Below the pieces are notes generated by a model that was not told the DNA's origin, made no database searches, and saw nothing but the letters and a program-made list of their open reading frames with translations. The position numbers and the translations under genes are program-made. Below are positions 58,697 to 64,000 of a stretch of DNA of 64,000 nucleotides, in pieces. Positions within the stretch are counted from its first letter, which is position 1. The number at the start of each line of letters is the position of its first letter. Origin of the DNA: Tolypeutes matacus (lineage: Eukaryota; Chordata; Mammalia; Cingulata; Chlamyphoridae); contig JAKSZT010054308.1 of the NCBI GenBank assembly GCA_026826555.1, positions 127,386-191,385 on the forward strand, written 5' to 3'.

Positions 58697-58978
58697 ATGT
58701 CCTCCCAGCAGTGCGCGGCTCCCGCCAAAGGCGGTGCCAAGGGCGCTCTCCAGGGCCCCGCCGCGGGCCCTGCCCCGTGCCGCGCCCCGGTGCCCGCCGC
58801 CTCGTCCTCCTGCTGCGGCGGCGGCTGCTGCGGCTCCAGCTCCACCGGCTGCTGCTGCTTCCCGCGGAGGCGCCGCCGGCAGCGCGGGAGCGGCTGCTGC
58901 TGCTGCGGGGGCGGCAGCCAGAGGTCCCGGTGCTCCAGCGACAACCAGAGCTCCGGGTGCTGCTCGGGAGGCTGCTGA
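58697..58978 (+). CDS. CRCT1: CRCT1, cysteine-rich C-terminal protein 1 (93 aa, intact)
   Basis: CRCT1 (NICE-1) is a small epidermal differentiation complex protein related in style to the LCE proteins. It is expressed late in keratinocyte differentiation and is presumed to contribute to the cornified layer; its exact biochemical role is not established. The product has a Ser/Gln/Ala/Lys/Gly/Pro-rich N-terminal half (residues 1-37, MSSQQ start), a CCGGGCCG cluster (39-46), a CCCFPRRRRRQR basic core (52-63) and a CCCCGGGSQRS to GCCSGGC tail. The SSST-CCCFPRRRRRQR-CCCCGGGSQRS order matches human CRCT1 as I recall it (about 99 aa), so this copy is slightly shorter. The ATG at 58697 is chosen because it gives the family N-terminus and lies 22 bp after the acceptor; the same frame is open further upstream but that is intron. 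No stop or frameshift is present, unlike the LCE gene 3.7 kb upstream. Coding sequence is very GC-rich. Confidence 0.93.
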   Translation: MSSQQCAAPAKGGAKGALQGPAAGPAPCRAPVPAASSSCCGGGCCGSSSTGCCCFPRRRRRQRGSGCCCCGGGSQRSRCSSDNQSSGCCSGGC

Positions 58979-59262
58979 AGCGGCCCAGAGGTGCTGCGCG
59001 AGAGCCCCCGGCGGACCTGCACCCCCACTGCCTCCTCCCCGAGAGCATCGGAGCCTGCCCACAGGAGGCTTCATCGCACTTTGCTGTTCAGAACCCACCC
59101 TGTTCTCAGCCCCGCAAAATTCCCTGACTTCAAACTTGATGTAGTTTCCCCGCCTGGGGATCCGAGAGCCAAGACACAGGACCTTATTGTCTTCCGGGGC
59201 TTGCACACAGGAGGTGCTCGATAAATGCATAGTGATTTGATTGTCCTTTGAAGACATGTCAT

Positions 59263-59268
59263 AATAAA
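59263..59268 (+). terminator. CRCT1 polyadenylation signal
   Basis: AATAAA lies about 285 bp after the stop codon, a normal 3' UTR length for this gene class. Confidence 0.7.
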
Positions 59269-60893
59269 TTTCTACCTCCTAAAAACACCTCCTTTCCTAT
59301 TCATTCCTTCCGGTGTGTCTTAATTTATCTTGCTCACCCTATCCAGTACCTCCCACTTGGCTCTGATGGAAAGGCTTGCAATGTTTGTGAAAGACAGAAA
59401 ACGAAAATTCGTGCCTGAACAAGGATGTAGCTTTCCAGCAGTTAAGTGATCATGCTCACTTGAGCCAGTGCTCCAAGGACTACATGACAGGCATCATCTC
59501 ATTTAATTCTTAAATAATGACTCAGTGAAATGGGTGCTGCTATTCCCGTTTTATATTTAACTGAGGTTAAATAACTTGCTCAAAGTCACCCAGTTGGTGT
59601 ATAATGGAGAAGACCCGAAGCTCACTCCAGCGCAGGGCTAACTGTGCTGCTTGGTCCTCCCTAAACTTTCCAGAGCCTCCTAGTAAGGCCAACTCCAGGT
59701 CCAAGCAGCCGGATGGGAGAGGTCTGCATTTCCAACTCTTGGGGGCTTTGGAATCAGGAGAGCTGAGACCTGGGCTCTTCTGGGTGGGGCAGCTTTTTGC
59801 CGCCAAGGATCGTTGACCCACTGCTTTACTTGCTGGCTGTGGAAATTTTTCCCAAGCTGCTCCTTCCAGGGAACTGAGAACTCCCTCTCTAGGTCTCATC
59901 TGTGCAGCCAGGAGCATGGGTTCCCAGGACTCTGTGGGCATGGCGTGCCGTGCCCAGAAGCGTGGCAGTCTCGCTCTCCAGAGGTGGTGTCCTGGTGGTG
60001 CTGGGATCATCCTGAAAAGGTCAGAAACCCAGCCTTGTGGGCATGTTTTTACTCACTCATTTAAGGAAAGAGGAAACAGGGAGCGTGGCATCTTGTACAG
60101 TGATGTCCTCTGGGTTCAGCAGGGACGAGGTAAGAGTAGCTACAGCTACTACGGGGCACTTGCTTTGCTCCAGCCAAGGCTAGACACTTGACACACATTA
60201 TCTCACTGAAGTCTTACAATAATTAAAAAGTACAGATATTGGTTTCCTCATTTTATATGTGAAAAAATGGGGGTTCAAAGAGTTTCAGTTGACTTGGCCA
60301 AAGTCACACAGCTGGTGACCAGCCCAGATCCCTGGGGGTGAGTGACAGAGAGGAGATTGGTACCTGGGCCTGCCTGACTCCAAAGTCCATGTTCCCAGTC
60401 GTTCTGCTCCAGTGCCTTAAAAATCATCACCACCCATGAGCTCCCTGACACTGAGGGATTATAACCAAGCGCCAACTAGGGATGCATTTGGAAAAAGACC
60501 TGGACCAAAAGGGGGAAATATCAAATACAAATGAGTATTTGTATCTAAGAAATTCCGAAGTGAGTTGGGAGGTCATTCCAGAGGTTACGCTTATGCACAT
60601 CTCAGGAGGATCTCCTTGGTGCCACAGTAAACAGTGCCTCAAACAAGGGTGCTCCTGAGGACTCTAGGGACATCTAGACACGACTGGCAGGGCAGCCAAT
60701 CTCAGGAATTCGGCACCCTGTCAGTGGGCCTTGCCTTGGAATATATGTTCCCCAATGTAACAGAGTTAGGCTCATTTATAATTTCCTTATACATGGCTCT
60801 TCTGCTCCTTTTATTTGAACCTATAATTTGCACTATATTCATTAAATATATGTACCAAAGACTTAAATCTGATCTGTTCATATGCTAGTTGAG
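59269..60893. repeat. Downstream of CRCT1: MIR relics and unique sequence
   Basis: MIRs in minus orientation at about 59480-59680 (TAACTGAGGTTAAATAACTT) and 60150-60400 (AAAGTCACACAGCTGGTGAC). No gene seen. Confidence 0.6.
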
Positions 60894-61546
60894 CCCTGAA
60901 TCTCAGCTGAGCTGCAACACTTATACTCTTGTTCATCAGACTTGTCCAGAACAACTAACAAAAAGATGATGATACACAATGCCCATCCTAAAAAAACAGA
61001 GAATGTCTACAACTGCAAGCAAAACAGTTCCATCCATTTGCCCATGGGATCTAAGCCCCCTCTCAATCAGAAACAGTGGACATGACCATCCTAAAATCCT
61101 CAAGACTGAAGAATGAACAACATAAGGGGCTACTACAACTATGGACTAAAGTAGACTTATAGCAGTGGAAGAACTTGTAACATTGATATAAAGGCAGAGA
61201 CCCCCAGAGGTTCTGAGGGGAAGAAGTAAGAATAGGTGTAACATGAGGCATTTTTGGGACACTGGAATTGTTCTGAATGACATTGCAATGATGGATACAG
61301 GCCATTATTCATTTTGTCAAAACCTATAAAAATGTGTGGTTCAAAGTGTAAACCATAATGTAAACTATAGACCATGGTTAACAGCAATGCTTCAATATGA
61401 GTTCATCAATTGCAACAACTGTATGCCACTAATGAAAGATGTTGTTAATGGGGAAAAGTAAGGGAGGGGGAGGGGGTGGGTACATGGGAATCCCTGTATA
61501 TTTTCTGTGTATCATTTATGTAACCTAAAGCTTCTTTAAAAAAAAT
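60894..61546 (+). repeat. L1 3' end with G-rich 3' UTR
   Basis: Sense L1 3' UTR ending TAACCTAAAGCTTCTTTAAA and an A run. It contains four G runs (61462-61480), a G-quadruplex-capable tract of the kind often found in L1 3' UTRs. Confidence 0.7.
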
Positions 61547-62505
61547 CATCACCACCCAAGAGAAGGGACACTCAGGCCACAATGGACCCATCCAGGCGCA
61601 TAGAAAATTGAAGCGTGGTTTCTTAGCTGTTGCTCCAGCAGTGACCAAATGACTGACAAGCTCTGCCATGGCATCCACCCAGCAACCAGCTGTTGAAGGT
61701 GTCTGCTCAGAGATGAGGCTGGAAATGCTCCTTTGATTCATCCAGGATGCTTCAAGCTTGAGGCCAATGACCACATATCAAAGCTCTGAGTGGGAAGGGC
61801 CCTTCCTTCCATTCTAAAATTCTGTGATTCCCAGTGGGAGGTGATGTGTGAAAACTGTTTACAAACAGTTGACATCATCTGCTGACCTGCCTTCCCCTTA
61901 CAGTGATGTGTGCAGCAAGCTCCTGACTTGGTGCAGGGGTGAGGTGGGAAGGGAGATTCGCCTGACTCAAAGCAGACAGACTGGTGGGGTGGGGAGTATG
62001 ACTCTGAAGCAGGAAATCAGGGCCTGAGTTTGGAGAAAGAAAGGTCGTGACTCACTGAGCGACACATGGATTCAATTGGGAGCACACCCTTGCATGCGAG
62101 GCACCCAGAGCAGCTTGCCATGAGGGTGGCGGTGCTGCCAGGCCATAACGCTGAAAGCCAGTGGGCCACCCTAAGTGCACTTTAATGAGGGAGATTTGGT
62201 TTTCTAAGAGTTTGCTTAAAGAAACCTGGAAAGGGACTTTGGGTGGGCTGGAGCTTTCTGCAGCTTTCTCTGATTTCCAATAGCAGGTAAAGCCATAGGT
62301 GAGGCACAGGCATCCCTCCGAGGTGGCAGCAGGCACCCCTGGGCATGCTGGGCTTGTGGGGAATTTGACAGTGGGGAGCCCTACTTGAAAGCCGTCACCT
62401 AGTGCAGTGAAACAGGCAGAACCAGAGCCCTTATTATCTTAGGAAGAGCTGGACAGTATTGTTGAATGTATTTTAATCATAATGGCTACAGTTTCAGCTT
62501 ATTAT
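61547..62505. other. Non-coding, nothing recognised
   Basis: No gene or clear repeat seen. Confidence 0.4.
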
Positions 62506-62509
62506 AATG

Positions 62510-62715
62510 GTAATAGTAAAAACTGATACTTATATAGCACTTAGCAGTTTATGAAGTGTTTTCACAAATATCATCTCTTTCACAATTCTGTAAGGTAAGT
62601 ATTATCTCAGTTTAACAGATCTGGAGAGGTTCGAGAGTTGAGGGAACCCACCCAAGCTTATCCAGCCAACAAGTGACAGTCTATGTCTGGACCAGACCTT
62701 CTAATGAGCCAAAAA
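62510..62715 (-). repeat. MIR SINE
   Basis: ACTTATATAGCACTTAGCAG, GTAAGGTAAGTATTATCTCA and CAAGCTTATCCAGCCAACAA in minus orientation. Confidence 0.75.
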
Positions 62716-63073
62716 CCACTTCTCTTAATCTATGCATGAAGATAATTGAACAATGTCACCCAATCGGTGATTTAGGGACGGAGCTGTATTCACTATTGCA
62801 GCCCAACATCTAGCACTATGCCCATGCACATACTAGGGGCCAAAAAATAAACGCATGAATGTTTATTAGAGCATCACATGTAAAGTATGGTGCTCGACAC
62901 AACTCTAGGGAGGTGCACACAGGTATTCCTTGACCTCAAGGAGTTTATAATCTAATTAAGGAAATGGGTAAATAATCATACAAGGTATGAATGCTAACTC
63001 AGATGCAAAACACAAGAAGCATCACAAGCGGAACATGGCATGGATAATTGCTATAAGAGCTCAACTGAAGGGA
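62716..63073. other. Non-coding; ancient-repeat relics
   Basis: 62770-62990 has L2 or ancient-repeat wording (CCTTGACCTCAAGGAGTTTA). No gene. Confidence 0.35.
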
Positions 63074-63272
63074 GCGGATGTAGCTCAAGTGGCTGAGCGC
63101 CTGCTTCCCATGTATGAGGTCCCGGGTTCGATCTCCAGTACCTCCTAAAAACAAAAACAAATGAAAAAACCAACTTTCATCAGGGAGCCGATGTAGCTCA
63201 GTGGTTGAGTGCCTGCTTCCCATGTACGAGGTGGTGGGTTCAATCTCCAGCACCTCTTAAAAAAAAAGAAAA
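63074..63272 (+). repeat. Two DAS-SINE units in tandem
   Basis: Unit 1 (63074-63180) and unit 2 (63181-63272) each have the full tRNA-like head: GCGGATGTAGCTCAAGTGGC or CCGATGTAGCTCAGTGGTTG (A-box) and GGGTTCGATCTCC or GGGTTCAATCTCC (B-box), and an A-rich tail. A weak TCAACTGA / TCAAACTGA similarity flanks the pair. These are the best-preserved heads in the window. Confidence 0.9.
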
Positions 63273-64000
63273 GAATTCAAACTGAGTTTAGATAAGGGAT
63301 TGTTATTACAGGACTTCAAAATGAGGGTAAAGTTGCTGTGGACTGGGCCATGGACAAGACTTCTTGGGGAGGAGGGACCTGAGCTGGGTCTGAAGGATGG
63401 AAAGCACATGGCTATAGGGTGCCTGCCCTGCAGCAGCCTGAGATGTCACATGCTGAAGAGGCCCTCACAGTTCTGGTGTCCCATTAGAGACTTTCCCTAG
63501 TAGGGAAAACTGCCAGCTGCTTGGAATATAGATTTGGTAATGGTATTAATTGCATATCATGAGCTCCTGCATAATTTCATAATTTCAACTCTCTCACAAG
63601 GTAGATTTTGCCCATTTTTTGTTGAGAATAAAAAGGAAACATTGAGCTGTTAGGTCCCTAGATTGCACGACTTGTATTTGGAAGAGCAGGGCTTTGAACC
63701 TGGGTTGTCTGACTCCAAAACCAATGTTCTTAATCCTGTGGCACATTATGGAATTTTGGGAAGGAGCAACCATGGACAGAAGGAGGAGAAAAGAGATCCA
63801 AGGGAGTAGTAGTGGTGCTATAGAAAGGACCCCAAGGACATAGTGTCAGAGGAGGGGAGACGAAGCCAGCACGTGATGGTTCTGAGTGCCAGAAAACAAG
63901 GAGTTCAAACTGTATCTATTTGTGGGGTGTGGGGGGAAGGAAAACCGGTTTTGAAAGAAGAAAGATAAAAGTTGGTTTCCAGAACATCTACAGTCCTCTC
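63273..64000. other. Non-coding to the window end
   Basis: 63550-63740 is MIR-like (minus). The rest resembles the ancient repeat family or is unassigned; no gene. Confidence 0.4.

Noticed and set aside
58487..59257. 256-codon minus-strand and 241/214-codon plus-strand frames over CRCT1
   Set aside because: The locus is GC-rich with few stops, so all frames stay open; only the 58697 frame gives a known protein and fits the splice sites.
63074..63272. tRNA-like heads taken as possible tRNA genes
   Set aside because: They lack a complete cloverleaf, end in A-rich tails and recur across the window with target-site duplications; they are SINEs.

Overview
The window is mammalian nuclear DNA, most likely from an armadillo or close xenarthran relative. 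The main evidence is several copies of a tRNA-like SINE with the sequence of the armadillo DAS-SINE family (for example 20648-20749 and 63074-63272), together with L1, MIR and L2 relics, MaLR-type LTRs and an endogenous retrovirus. The species assignment is inference. The window shows no sign of bacterial, phage or plasmid sequence.

Only two cellular genes are recognisable, both on the + strand near the right end: a late cornified envelope gene (two exons, about 54587-55916) and CRCT1 (cysteine-rich C-terminal 1; two exons, about 57814-59268). An LCE gene about 3.7 kb upstream of CRCT1 is the LCE5A-CRCT1 arrangement of the mammalian epidermal differentiation complex, so the window is read as the interval between the CRNN side and the LCE3 side of that complex. 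Both genes have the family layout: TATA box, short non-coding exon 1, one intron, and the whole coding region in exon 2. CRCT1 is intact (93 aa). The LCE5A-like gene carries a one-base shift at an A5 run (55060-55064) that stops the reading frame after 35 codons, although the next frame still encodes a complete LCE C-terminus.

Positions 1-54500 hold no recognised functional gene. They contain ancient repeats (1-9300), a 5'-truncated DNTTIP2 retrocopy that is still open for 110 codons (9317-9987), MIR relics and unique sequence (10000-17200), a dense nest of L1, LTR and DAS-SINE insertions (17200-22700), mostly unique sequence (22700-27700), L1 and endogenous retrovirus sequence (27740-38990: a two-LTR provirus, a solo LTR and an opposite-strand copy), a hAT-type transposon (41369-41572), a DAS-SINE dimer (43420-43778), and a 316-bp inverted duplication (49096-49411 and 51028-51343). 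After CRCT1 come MIR relics, an L1 3' end and a DAS-SINE pair.

I found no new multi-gene system. The observations most worth checking are the LCE5A frameshift, the inverted duplication, the open DNTTIP2 retrocopy, the 5' ORF shared by two retroviral copies, the paired DAS-SINEs and the long polypyrimidine tract upstream of CRCT1. All family assignments were made by eye without database searches.
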